From NCBI GenBank assembly GCA_913050305.1, contig CAJXAS010000036.1:1-11217 (forward strand): a stretch of DNA of 11,217 nt, given 5' to 3'. This document shows, in pieces, positions 1 through 6,652 of the stretch; position 1 is the stretch's first letter, and every line of letters begins with the position of its first letter. This DNA comes from an uncultured Polaribacter sp. GTDB taxonomy: Bacteria > Bacteroidota > Bacteroidia > Flavobacteriales > Flavobacteriaceae. The position numbers and the translations under genes are program-made. A model generated the notes under the pieces. It was not told the DNA's origin and searched no databases. It worked only from the letters and a program-made list of their open reading frames with translations.

Positions 1-209
1 AATTCATCTCTGCTAAACCCAGCTAATGCAAACTCCATCACGGTAGAACCATCGTCACCACGATAAATGTCTGCAACTGGATAACCCTGCGTTGATTGCC
101 GCAGGTACGCTGGAAACTCATTAAAGACACCATCTCCGAAGAGATCGTCAAGTACGGAACGACCCAAAAGTGAGGGACGTCGATAGGTAGTAATTTGTCC
201 AGTGTTCAT
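1..209 (-). CDS. Small heat-shock protein Hsp20, phage-like (5' part, runs off left edge)
   Basis: Reading the minus strand from the ATG at 209-207 gives 69 intact codons without a stop, up to the window edge. The protein starts MNTGQITTYRRPSLL and reaches the beginning of an alpha-crystallin domain: a segment PVADIYRGDDGS, then VMEFALAGFSRDE. This pattern (aromatic-Arg-Pro N-terminus, then an IY..DDG strand and FALAGFS.DE) is that of Hsp20 chaperones, which bind unfolding proteins as oligomers. Hsp20 genes of this short-N-terminus type are common in T4-like marine cyanophages, and I infer a phage origin from that resemblance. The gene has a strong Shine-Dalgarno sequence and higher GC than the rest of the window, both unlike the flavobacterial genes to the right. 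The last two-thirds of the domain lies outside the window. The Hsp20 call is firm; the phage assignment rests on memory of the family. Confidence 0.8.
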   Translation of the reverse strand, partial: MNTGQITTYRRPSLLGRSVLDDLFGDGVFNEFPAYLRQSTQGYPVADIYRGDDGSTVMEFALAGFSRDE

Positions 210-214
210 TTCTT

Positions 215-220
215 CTCCTT
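215..220 (-). promoter_or_regulatory. Shine-Dalgarno sequence of the hsp20 gene
   Basis: On the minus strand AAGGAG lies five bases before the ATG at 209. This near-perfect ribosome binding site fixes the start of the Hsp20 frame. No gene to the right in this window has a comparable site, which supports a different origin for this segment. Confidence 0.75.
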
Positions 221-261
221 TACTAAGCGAGTTACTAATAAGTCGCTGGATCCCTTACGGC

Positions 262-301
262 GATTCCTTTGACTTATTTAAATCTAATCACGAATTACGA
301 A
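262..301. other. Probable junction between phage-like and bacterial sequence
   Basis: Left of about 270 the sequence is mixed in composition and reads as phage on the minus strand. Just upstream of hsp20 a minus-strand frame encodes KGIAVRDPATY and stops at 237-235, which looks like the C-terminus of a preceding gene, but that frame hits a TAA at 276-274. Right of about 275 the sequence becomes very AT-rich and opens directly into a plus-strand coding frame with no promoter or ribosome site. The exact breakpoint cannot be placed from the sequence alone. Confidence 0.5.
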
Positions 302-1147
302 ATGAACACAGTTTTTGTGATTTTTTTTAAGGAAAAAAGTAAAAACCAATATGAAGAACTAAAGGAAAAAGAAGAAAAGCGGAAGATTACAGAGCAAAAA
401 GATTATGATATGTTAGTCAACACATATAATGATGAATTTAAAAGTTATGAAAAAAAGTTATCTGATCAGAAAAAGAAATTTTCTTCTGAAGAAAAATTGC
501 GAAAAACGTGGTATGAAAAAGCATGTAATGGCGATTTAAATTTCATGGAAGAAGTTTGTGAGCTCATGTTTCCAATTGAATTTTCTCTTGATGATGAATA
601 CGAAATGTTGAATCCAACAGAAGCGTCAATTGGATATGAAGTTGTTAATCAAGAAAAGATCAAAATATGTGTTAATTTACCATCTGAGCTCAATTTTCTA
701 CCAGAACTTGGTATAAAAATGACACGCAGTGGTAAAAGTATGTCAGAGTTTAAAATATCTAATAAGGTCAGAACTGAAGTTGCTGACAGAGTTGTGTGTT
801 CATTGGGCTTTTCCTATTTAAAATCCATTTTCAATGTTTTGAAAATAGTCAATCATATTTCTATAGAGGTTGGTGTTGAGGGTGTAGACCCGAAAACAGG
901 CGGAGTTGCGGATTTGATATTTTTATCGATGGAAGTACCCAGAGAAACTTACAGTATGATTAAAATATCAAATATTGACGTAATACATGCAGTTGAAAAT
1001 TTTGATTACAAATACAGATCTACCAGCACTAAAAAAAATATTGACGGAAAGATAGACAGGGAAGATTTAATCTGGGCGACAGATGATGATAAAAATATCA
1101 AACTGAGTAAACACATTAGAGATTCTTTCCGGTCCAGTTTTTATTGA
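302..1147 (+). CDS. Protein resembling the C-terminal part of DUF4236-type proteins, probably 5'-truncated
   Basis: The frame is open from a TTG at 269, but the first ATG is at 302 and neither has a ribosome site or promoter, so the true start is uncertain and may be missing. The product (281 residues from the ATG) begins with a highly charged Lys/Glu-rich coiled coil of about 75 residues. A globular part follows, with YEKACNGD, LPSE, MTRSGKSMSE, a hydrophobic segment and SIEVGVEGVDPKTGG, then strands ending LIFLSMEVPRE and a VENFDYKYRSTSTK segment. From memory, the same order (charged linker, NGD, a basic T.SGK.S motif, a helix, a D..TG turn, a final F.....F.....T motif) occurs C-terminal to the small DUF4236 domain in longer bacterial proteins. 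The glycine-rich DUF4236 domain itself is absent, as expected if the 5' end was lost at the nearby junction. No function is known to me; no signal peptide or clear membrane span is seen. Confidence 0.55.
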   Translation: MNTVFVIFFKEKSKNQYEELKEKEEKRKITEQKDYDMLVNTYNDEFKSYEKKLSDQKKKFSSEEKLRKTWYEKACNGDLNFMEEVCELMFPIEFSLDDEYEMLNPTEASIGYEVVNQEKIKICVNLPSELNFLPELGIKMTRSGKSMSEFKISNKVRTEVADRVVCSLGFSYLKSIFNVLKIVNHISIEVGVEGVDPKTGGVADLIFLSMEVPRETYSMIKISNIDVIHAVENFDYKYRSTSTKKNIDGKIDREDLIWATDDDKNIKLSKHIRDSFRSSFY

Positions 1148-1225
1148 TAAAATAATTTGCTTATTGGCTGCGACAAATTGTTATCTATTCGTTTTTGAGT
1201 AAGTTATTTGTTTACTAAAAGCAGC

Positions 1226-1254
1226 AGTAGGATTCTTCTTCTACTATTTTTTTT
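1226..1254 (+). terminator. Candidate rho-independent terminator
   Basis: AGTAGGA and TTCTACT can pair (seven pairs, one G-U) around a six-base TTCTTC loop, followed by A and a run of eight T. It lies about 80 bases after the stop at 1147 and could end that transcript before ctlX. The stem is short and AT-rich, so confidence is moderate. Confidence 0.45.
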
Positions 1255-1311
1255 AAAAATTCATAGTTAAAATCGTTTCCTAAAAAGGTTGCGGTTTTTT
1301 AAGAAAATGAG

Positions 1312-1341
1312 TTTACTATCCTAAATATGTATCTATATTTG
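1312..1341 (+). promoter_or_regulatory. Bacteroidota-type promoter of ctlX
   Basis: TTTAC at 1312-1316 is followed after 17 bases by TATATTTG at 1334-1341, a perfect match to the Bacteroidota -7 element TAnnTTTG. Transcription would begin a few bases later, leaving an A-rich leader of roughly a dozen bases before the ATG at 1360. Confidence 0.6.
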
Positions 1342-1359
1342 CAGTATATTTAAAAAAAC

Positions 1360-2292
1360 ATGCATCAAACTACAAATACCATATTAATGGTTCGTCCTAT
1401 TAATTTTAGGAAGAATGAACAAACAGCCGTAAATAATTATTTTCAAGAAGATATTGATTTACAAAATGCTGAAATTAATAAAAAAGCTCAGGAAGAATTT
1501 GATGGGTTTGTTTTTAAATTAAAAAGTTTTGGTGTAAATGTTGTAGTTGTTTCGGATACAGAAGAATCTGATACTCCAGATTCTATTTTTCCAAACAATT
1601 GGATTTCTTTTCATGCGGACGGAACTGTTGGTTTATACCCAATGTTTGCAGAAAATAGAAGGTTAGAAAGAAGAGACGATATTCTAGCTGAATTAGAAAA
1701 AAGTGAGTTTATTATAGAAAACGTTGTAGATTATACATCTGCGGAAGATGAAGGTTTATTTTTAGAGGGTACAGGTAGTATCATTTTAGATAGAGTAAAT
1801 AATAAAGCATATTGTGCTTTGTCTGAGAGAGCAGACGAAAACTTATTTATTGAATTTTGTGAGGATTTTGAATATACTCCAATAGTTTTTGTGGCAAATC
1901 AAACCGTAAAAGGAGATAGAGCAGTAATTTATCATACAAATGTTATGATGTGCGTTGCAGAAACGTTTGCTGTAATTTGCTTAGATTCAATAGATGATAA
2001 ATCTGAAAAGAAGAATGTATTAAAACATTTAAAAGAAGATGGTAAACAGGTAATTGATATTACGGAAGCCCAAATGCATAGTTTTGCAGGAAATATGTTG
2101 CAAGTTCGCGGTGAAAAGGACGCGCAATTTTTAGTAATGAGCAAAGCTGCACATGAATCTTTAACACAAAGTCAACTTGCAAAAATCAATAACCATTGTA
2201 AAATTATTTCTAGTTCTTTAGAAACTATAGAAACTTGTGGTGGCGGAAGTGCACGTTGTATGATGGCAGAAGTTTTTCTACCAAAAGGTTAA
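1360..2292 (+). CDS. ctlX: Citrulline utilization hydrolase-type protein (arginine deiminase/amidinotransferase fold)
   Basis: The 310-residue product has the layout of CtlX and related guanidine-modifying hydrolases of the pentein fold, often annotated simply as amidinotransferase. Visible landmarks are MVRP near the N-terminus, DSIFPNNW (residues 74-81) followed by H85, FLEGTGS (134-140), a conserved His in QMHSFAGN (H240), and the C-terminal CGGGSARCMMAE in which C300 aligns with the nucleophilic cysteine of arginine deiminases (GGG..CM pattern). The family hydrolyses citrulline or related guanidino/ureido compounds through a covalent Cys intermediate; the exact substrate is inferred from the family. 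No signal peptide, so it is cytoplasmic. It starts at the first ATG behind a consensus promoter, and the gene stands alone: no arginine or citrulline catabolic genes adjoin it. Length is normal and all catalytic motifs are intact. Confidence 0.85.
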   Translation: MHQTTNTILMVRPINFRKNEQTAVNNYFQEDIDLQNAEINKKAQEEFDGFVFKLKSFGVNVVVVSDTEESDTPDSIFPNNWISFHADGTVGLYPMFAENRRLERRDDILAELEKSEFIIENVVDYTSAEDEGLFLEGTGSIILDRVNNKAYCALSERADENLFIEFCEDFEYTPIVFVANQTVKGDRAVIYHTNVMMCVAETFAVICLDSIDDKSEKKNVLKHLKEDGKQVIDITEAQMHSFAGNMLQVRGEKDAQFLVMSKAAHESLTQSQLAKINNHCKIISSSLETIETCGGGSARCMMAEVFLPKG

Positions 2293-2299
2293 AAGTTAC

Positions 2300-2332
2300 T
2301 TTGTAAAGTAAAACAGGTTTTTTATACCCTTG
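2300..2332 (+). promoter_or_regulatory. Candidate promoter of the prsW-family gene
   Basis: TTTG at 2300-2303 and TACCCTTG at 2325-2332 (one mismatch to TAnnTTTG) are separated by 21 bases, somewhat long. The -7 element ends only four bases before the ATG at 2337, so if used it would give a leaderless or nearly leaderless mRNA. Confidence 0.35.
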
Positions 2333-2336
2333 CATT

Positions 2337-3011
2337 ATGAACTTATTATTTCTAGCCATTGCACCTGTAACAGTTGTGATTCTTTATATTTATTTTAAAG
2401 ATAAATATGAGAAAGAACCGATAAAAATATTAGCAATAAGCTTTTTCTTAGGCGCAACCGTAAGTATAATTCTAACCTTTACGATAGGTTATATTGCATC
2501 TTCTCTAGTACCTATTACAGATACAAAGAGTGTTTCTCAACAATTTATAAAAGCATTTTTCACTGTTGCTCTTGTTGAAGAGTTTTCCAAATATATTATT
2601 GTGAGATTTTATGCACAAAAAAATAAAGAATTTAATGAGCCCTTCGATGGTATTGTTTATGCTGTAATGGTTTCTATGGGTTTTGCTGCTTTAGAGAATA
2701 TTTTATATACCTTTCAGTATGGTTTTGTCGTAGGGTTCACGAGAGCATTTACGGCGGTTCCTGCACATGCTACTTTTGGTATTATTATGGGTTATTTTAT
2801 GGGGAAAGCAAAGTTTTCTAATAACAGAATAAAACTTAATTTATTAGGCCTTTTATTTGCGACACTCTTTCACGGATCTTATGACTTTTTCCTTTTTATA
2901 AATTTTATACCAGGAATTTATATAGGCGCATTCGTATCGTTATTAATAGGTGTTATACTTTCCAAGAAGGCTATTTCGAGGCACCAAAATAGTTCTATTT
3001 TTAAAGTTTAA
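2337..3011 (+). CDS. PrsW-family intramembrane metalloprotease
   Basis: This 224-residue, very hydrophobic protein with about seven or eight membrane spans carries the PrsW/CPBP-type motifs in order: EEFSK (81-85), a PFDG segment (102-105), GFAALENILY (115-124), HATFG (144-148) and FHGSYDF (178-184). The paired glutamates and two histidines are the proposed metal ligands and active-site residues of this family. The type member PrsW of Bacillus subtilis makes the first cut in anti-sigma factor RsiW, but that substrate is not implied here; most homologues have unknown targets. No anti-sigma or sigma gene is adjacent. The gene follows ctlX by 44 bases and has its own candidate promoter, so co-transcription is possible but not required. 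Its 3' end overlaps the convergent gene by 11 bases. All key residues are present and the length is normal for the family. Confidence 0.85.
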   Translation: MNLLFLAIAPVTVVILYIYFKDKYEKEPIKILAISFFLGATVSIILTFTIGYIASSLVPITDTKSVSQQFIKAFFTVALVEEFSKYIIVRFYAQKNKEFNEPFDGIVYAVMVSMGFAALENILYTFQYGFVVGFTRAFTAVPAHATFGIIMGYFMGKAKFSNNRIKLNLLGLLFATLFHGSYDFFLFINFIPGIYIGAFVSLLIGVILSKKAISRHQNSSIFKV

Positions 3012-4155
3012 TTACTTTTTTTATAACACTACTGCCTCGGTTTTTTAGTTGTATTTTTAGATAATATACACCACTAGAAAGAGACGAAATGTCAATCTCT
3101 TTTTTATTTAGAAAAATAGGCACGTCAACTTTTGTTCCTAAAGAACTATAAACTGTAATATTAGAAAAAGGTAAACTTGTTTTAATTTTTATTTTATGAA
3201 TCGTTGGATTTGGACAAATACTTAAAAGCGCTAGTTGACTTTTAGCTGTGGATAAAAGCGGAGCAGTTTCGTCATAAAACTCATATAGTTTCTGTTTAAA
3301 GGTAATTGTAATTCCAGAAATAGTAGTGCTAAAGTTTTCTCTTGATATATAATATTTTCCTGTAAGACCAATGTTTGTAATCCCTTCTATTTGGCTTCCT
3401 TGCCCTAATTCGTCTTTTAAAGAGATCTTATGAAATCCAGACAAAAATATATCTTCACCGGGCGCTCTGTTATAGCTTACATAAATTAAAAAAGGGATTA
3501 ATGAAGATTCATATCCTGTTAAAAAAAAACGATTGTCATTGAATACAGCCCCAGTTATTAATCCTTCCACATTAGCAGTACTAACTTTTGAAGCAACATG
3601 GCTTCCTGCTGTTAGAGGGATTTTATAAACGTTTGTTTTTAAATCTACCCAATTTTTGGTAAAAATTAAAACAGCATCTTCATAAATAACAATTCCCTCA
3701 GCATCAAAATTAGAACTGTTTGGTTGACTTACAAAACTTACTTGATCTTCATAAGAGAAAGATATGATTTCAGCAGAGACAGAATTATTATTTTTAAAAT
3801 CTGATTTTAGAATGGTATAAATTTTTAAATCTTGCCTGTTTCCATTATTGTTTCCAATATCAGCAATAAAAAGGTGGGTGTCATTTTCAGCCAAATCTTC
3901 CCAATCAATATTTGTGGCGTTAGCTATTGAAATAGTTCTTAATATAGTGCCAGATAAACTATCTATTTCATATAAATTAGCATCGTTACCACTATCATTA
4001 TGAGTTATTATTTTTCCATCTAAAAATAGTAATCCAGAAGTTTCTTTAACCTTTTCTGGTAGTTCAAACTTCTCTTTAAAATTACTTATTTGAGCCTGAT
4101 TATAAGTGATTTTAAACGTTAATATTGCAAGAAATAGAAAGGTCTTTAACTTCAA
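3001..4155 (-). CDS. Secreted beta-propeller-like protein with T9SS type A sorting domain
   Basis: The 384-residue product starts with a Sec signal peptide (basic MKLK, hydrophobic stretch, likely cut near Ala21-Gln22). The body (about 25-300) has the repeated features of a group of Bacteroidota extracellular proteins I take to be beta-propellers: ETSGLL, THNDSGNDANLYEID (51-65), DWEDL (84-88), DIGNNNGNR (99-107), FDAEGIVI, VEGLITG and IEGITNIG. The acidic EG and DSG motifs may bind calcium. Residues 315-384 begin with PNP and end in a Lys-rich strand: a type A C-terminal sorting domain that directs export through the type IX secretion system and attachment to, or release from, the cell surface. 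The gene starts 2 bases after the stop of the PafA-like phosphatase, so the two are almost certainly one transcript. The function is unknown; a role beside a phosphatase is only contextual. Confidence 0.8.
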   Translation of the reverse strand: MKLKTFLFLAILTFKITYNQAQISNFKEKFELPEKVKETSGLLFLDGKIITHNDSGNDANLYEIDSLSGTILRTISIANATNIDWEDLAENDTHLFIADIGNNNGNRQDLKIYTILKSDFKNNNSVSAEIISFSYEDQVSFVSQPNSSNFDAEGIVIYEDAVLIFTKNWVDLKTNVYKIPLTAGSHVASKVSTANVEGLITGAVFNDNRFFLTGYESSLIPFLIYVSYNRAPGEDIFLSGFHKISLKDELGQGSQIEGITNIGLTGKYYISRENFSTTISGITITFKQKLYEFYDETAPLLSTAKSQLALLSICPNPTIHKIKIKTSLPFSNITVYSSLGTKVDVPIFLNKKEIDISSLSSGVYYLKIQLKNRGSSVIKKVIKL

Positions 4156-4157
4156 AA

Positions 4158-5798
4158 TTATTTTTTTAATACTTCTTCAATTATCTTTCCTGAAGTGCCG
4201 TTAGGGGCTTCAATTTTCAATAAATTAGAAATAGTTGGTGCAATGTCTATAATTTTATATGTTTTTTTTGATGCCCCTTTTTTAATTCCATTTCCATAGA
4301 AAATCACAGGAACATGTGTGTCATAAGAATAGCCAGAACCGTGGCTAGTTCCTTTTCTACTGTAATTTAAAGTCGCTGGATAAGGAATCATTAAAACATC
4401 TCCAGAGAATTTAGGATTGTAACCTTGTTGCAAAGAATGCATGATACCCTCTGTAAAGTTGGTAGTCTGCAAAGTTTTGGCTGTTACGGCTTTGTATATT
4501 TTATCAAAACTTAAAACTTCATCTGCTAGTCTTTGCGCAACTGTATTTTTATTAAAGCCCAAAGCTTCTATTTTTTCTTGATTTAGAAAAATTTGGTAAT
4601 TAGATACATTTTCTATTAGTTCTTTTGAGTTAAAATATTTTTGAGTGATGTCTGAAAGAAATTTTTTAAGTTTTGTTGTATTTATATAATGTGCAGGAAT
4701 TTTTAAAGATTGTAAATATGAAGGAACATGCACTGCTGCATGATCTGCTGTTAGAAATAAAGTGTAGTTTTCTTTTCCTACTTCAGTATCAAGAAAATTA
4801 AAAAAATGTCCTAAGTCTTTATCTAAACGTAGATAAGTATCTTCCGTTTCTACGGATGCAACACCATATCTATGACCAACATAATCTGTAGAAGAAAAGC
4901 TTACTGCTAAAAAATCTGTAAACTCAGATTTTCCTAATTGTTCACCTTTGATAACTGCTTTTGCAAAATCTATGGTGTATGTATTTCCTGCAGGAATTGT
5001 CTTTATCAAACTAAAATTATCGTTCTGTTCTCTTAACTTTTTTAGGTTTTTGGGGAAAACAGGTTTTTCTTGTCCGTTTAAATTATTTTCATAAATATTG
5101 TTATCTGCTCTACTTTGGGAGTAGGTTTTTATATCATACAGGGTTTCCCAAGCTTCGTTTAAGTAAGCATCCGCTTTATTATTACTATTGAATGCTTTTA
5201 CCCAATCTGGCAATTCTTCCATATAAAAAGAACTTGTAATCCATTGGTTTTTATTTCCGGCATCATACCAATACGCTGCGTTTGCTGTATGCCCAACAGG
5301 TAAAATAGCAGACCTGTCTTTGATAGCAATTCCTATGGTTTTACCTTGCATATTTTGTGCTAATTGTAACTGATCTGCAACGGTTGTGGTGTATAGTCTG
5401 TGCGGAGATTTTTGCCCCACAATTCCATCATTTCCAATTGTTTTGTAATTGACATCATCTACACAATAAATACTTTTCTTTAAAACTTTATCATACCAAT
5501 TGTTAGAAATAATACCATGATTATTAGGTGATGTTCCTGCGTAAATAGAGGCATGACCAACTGCGGTATAGGTTGGTATAAAGTTATAATGTGCATTTTC
5601 TAGCGAAAAACCATTCTTTAAGATTCTATTAAAACCATCTTTACCATATCTATCTGCAAAACGGGTTAGATAATCATATCTCATTTGATCTATAACTATA
5701 CCAATAACTAATTTTGGTTTTTTTACAGGTGTTTCTGAAAATTTACAATTAGAAAATAAAAGGATTGAAGTGAAAAAGTAGAAAATTGCTCTTTTCAT
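4158..5798 (-). CDS. PafA-like alkaline phosphatase family protein
   Basis: This 546-residue exported protein belongs to the alkaline phosphatase superfamily and matches the flavobacterial PafA type, a zinc-dependent phosphate monoesterase that releases phosphate from organic esters in the periplasm. By alignment from memory the full active site is present: D37 (IDQMR), nucleophile T78 (PTYTAVGHAS), N99, the monoesterase-specific K160 and R162 (KDRSAIL), D304 and H308 (SSTDYVGHRYG), D352-H353 (TADHAA) and H486 (SHGSGYSYDTH). The numbering runs within a residue or two of PafA throughout. The N-terminus is a signal sequence; Cys18 in LLFSNC could be a lipidation site, but Asn at -1 is unusual for a lipobox, so periplasmic or lipoprotein location is open. 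It is first in an apparent operon with the T9SS protein and diverges from mlaE. No Pho-box-like site was recognised. Confidence 0.9.
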   Translation of the reverse strand: MKRAIFYFFTSILLFSNCKFSETPVKKPKLVIGIVIDQMRYDYLTRFADRYGKDGFNRILKNGFSLENAHYNFIPTYTAVGHASIYAGTSPNNHGIISNNWYDKVLKKSIYCVDDVNYKTIGNDGIVGQKSPHRLYTTTVADQLQLAQNMQGKTIGIAIKDRSAILPVGHTANAAYWYDAGNKNQWITSSFYMEELPDWVKAFNSNNKADAYLNEAWETLYDIKTYSQSRADNNIYENNLNGQEKPVFPKNLKKLREQNDNFSLIKTIPAGNTYTIDFAKAVIKGEQLGKSEFTDFLAVSFSSTDYVGHRYGVASVETEDTYLRLDKDLGHFFNFLDTEVGKENYTLFLTADHAAVHVPSYLQSLKIPAHYINTTKLKKFLSDITQKYFNSKELIENVSNYQIFLNQEKIEALGFNKNTVAQRLADEVLSFDKIYKAVTAKTLQTTNFTEGIMHSLQQGYNPKFSGDVLMIPYPATLNYSRKGTSHGSGYSYDTHVPVIFYGNGIKKGASKKTYKIIDIAPTISNLLKIEAPNGTSGKIIEEVLKK

Positions 5799-5823
5799 TA
5801 TTATAAAATAATTTAAGTTTTAT

Positions 5824-5831
5824 CAAAAGTA
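5824..5831 (-). promoter_or_regulatory. Candidate -7 element for the phosphatase operon
   Basis: On the minus strand these bases read TACTTTTG, a perfect TAnnTTTG element, 25 bases before the ATG at 5798. No convincing -33 TTG was found at the expected distance, so only the -7 part is supported. Confidence 0.45.
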
Positions 5832-5894
5832 ATTATTTTTTATTTTGATGTGTGATAATTAACACTCAATTACTGATTATTTAATACTTTAGCT

Positions 5895-5903
5895 TAAAAT
5901 TTG
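5895..5903 (+). promoter_or_regulatory. Possible -7 element for mlaEF
   Basis: TAAAATTTG resembles the Bacteroidota -7 element with one extra base between TA and TTTG, and it ends five bases before the ATG at 5909. If real, the mlaE mRNA would have almost no leader. No clear -33 partner is visible. Confidence 0.25.
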
Positions 5904-5908
5904 TGTGA

Positions 5909-6649
5909 ATGACGTATTTAGAACATGTTGGTAAATATTTTGTAATGTTAGGTCGGGTCTTTAAAAAACCTCAAAAACCGCTTATTTTTTACCAAGCCTT
6001 ATTAAAAGAAATAGAAGATTTAGGTATAAAATCTCTTGGCATTATCATGTTTATATCCTTCTTTATTGGTGGTGTAATTTCACTTCAAACTGCATTAAAT
6101 TTAGACAGCCCTTTTATACCCGATTCTTTAATAGGGTTTGCCGCAAAGAGATCTATTATTTTAGAGTTTGCGCCAACCTTTTGTTCTATTATTTTAGCAG
6201 GTAAAGTTGGGTCTTATATTACTTCGAGTTTGGGTACAATGAGAGTTACAGAGCAAATAGACGCATTAGAAGTTATGGGAATAAATTCTCTTAATCTTTT
6301 AGTATTGCCTAAAATTATAGCAGCACTATTCTTTTATCCGTTTTTAATTCTTTTAGCAATGTGCTTAGGAATTTTTGGAGGTTGGGTTGCAGGTGTGTTA
6401 TCTGGTTTGTTTACTGGTGCAGATTATATTATTGGATTGCAGACAGATTTTGATCCGTTTTTAATTGTGTATGCCTTAACTAAAACACTTATTTTTTCTT
6501 TTATAATTGCTACAGTGCCATCTTATCACGGTTATTATGTTAAAGGTGGTTCTATTGCAGTAGGAAGAGCAAGTACACAGGCTGTTGTTTGGACAACTAT
6601 TTTAATTGTAGTTGCCAATTATATTCTAACTCAATTGTTATTAACTTAA
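5909..6649 (+). CDS. mlaE: MlaE-family ABC transporter permease
   Basis: The 246-residue inner-membrane protein has about five membrane spans and the signature region of the MlaE/YrbE permeases, GSYITSSLGTMRVTEQ (101-116) continuing to IDALEVMGI, preceded by APTFCSIILAGKV. MlaE forms the membrane core of ABC systems that move phospholipids between the inner and outer membranes with an ATPase (MlaF) and an MCE-domain protein (MlaD). The ATPase gene follows after 3 bases. Family length and motifs are normal. The start at 5909 is the first ATG and matches the usual short amphipathic N-terminus. No MCE-domain gene is in the window, so the partner must lie elsewhere; direction of lipid transport cannot be judged. 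Confidence 0.92.
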   Translation: MTYLEHVGKYFVMLGRVFKKPQKPLIFYQALLKEIEDLGIKSLGIIMFISFFIGGVISLQTALNLDSPFIPDSLIGFAAKRSIILEFAPTFCSIILAGKVGSYITSSLGTMRVTEQIDALEVMGINSLNLLVLPKIIAALFFYPFLILLAMCLGIFGGWVAGVLSGLFTGADYIIGLQTDFDPFLIVYALTKTLIFSFIIATVPSYHGYYVKGGSIAVGRASTQAVVWTTILIVVANYILTQLLLT

Positions 6650-6652
6650 GAT

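Noticed and set aside
1148..1359. Hidden small gene or RNA between the left ORF and ctlX
   Set aside because: Only a terminator-like hairpin and the ctlX promoter were recognised; no convincing small frame or conserved RNA structure was seen.
1932..2144. Minus-strand open frame inside ctlX
   Set aside because: It lies wholly antisense to a well-supported gene with intact catalytic motifs and has no recognisable domain or promoter.
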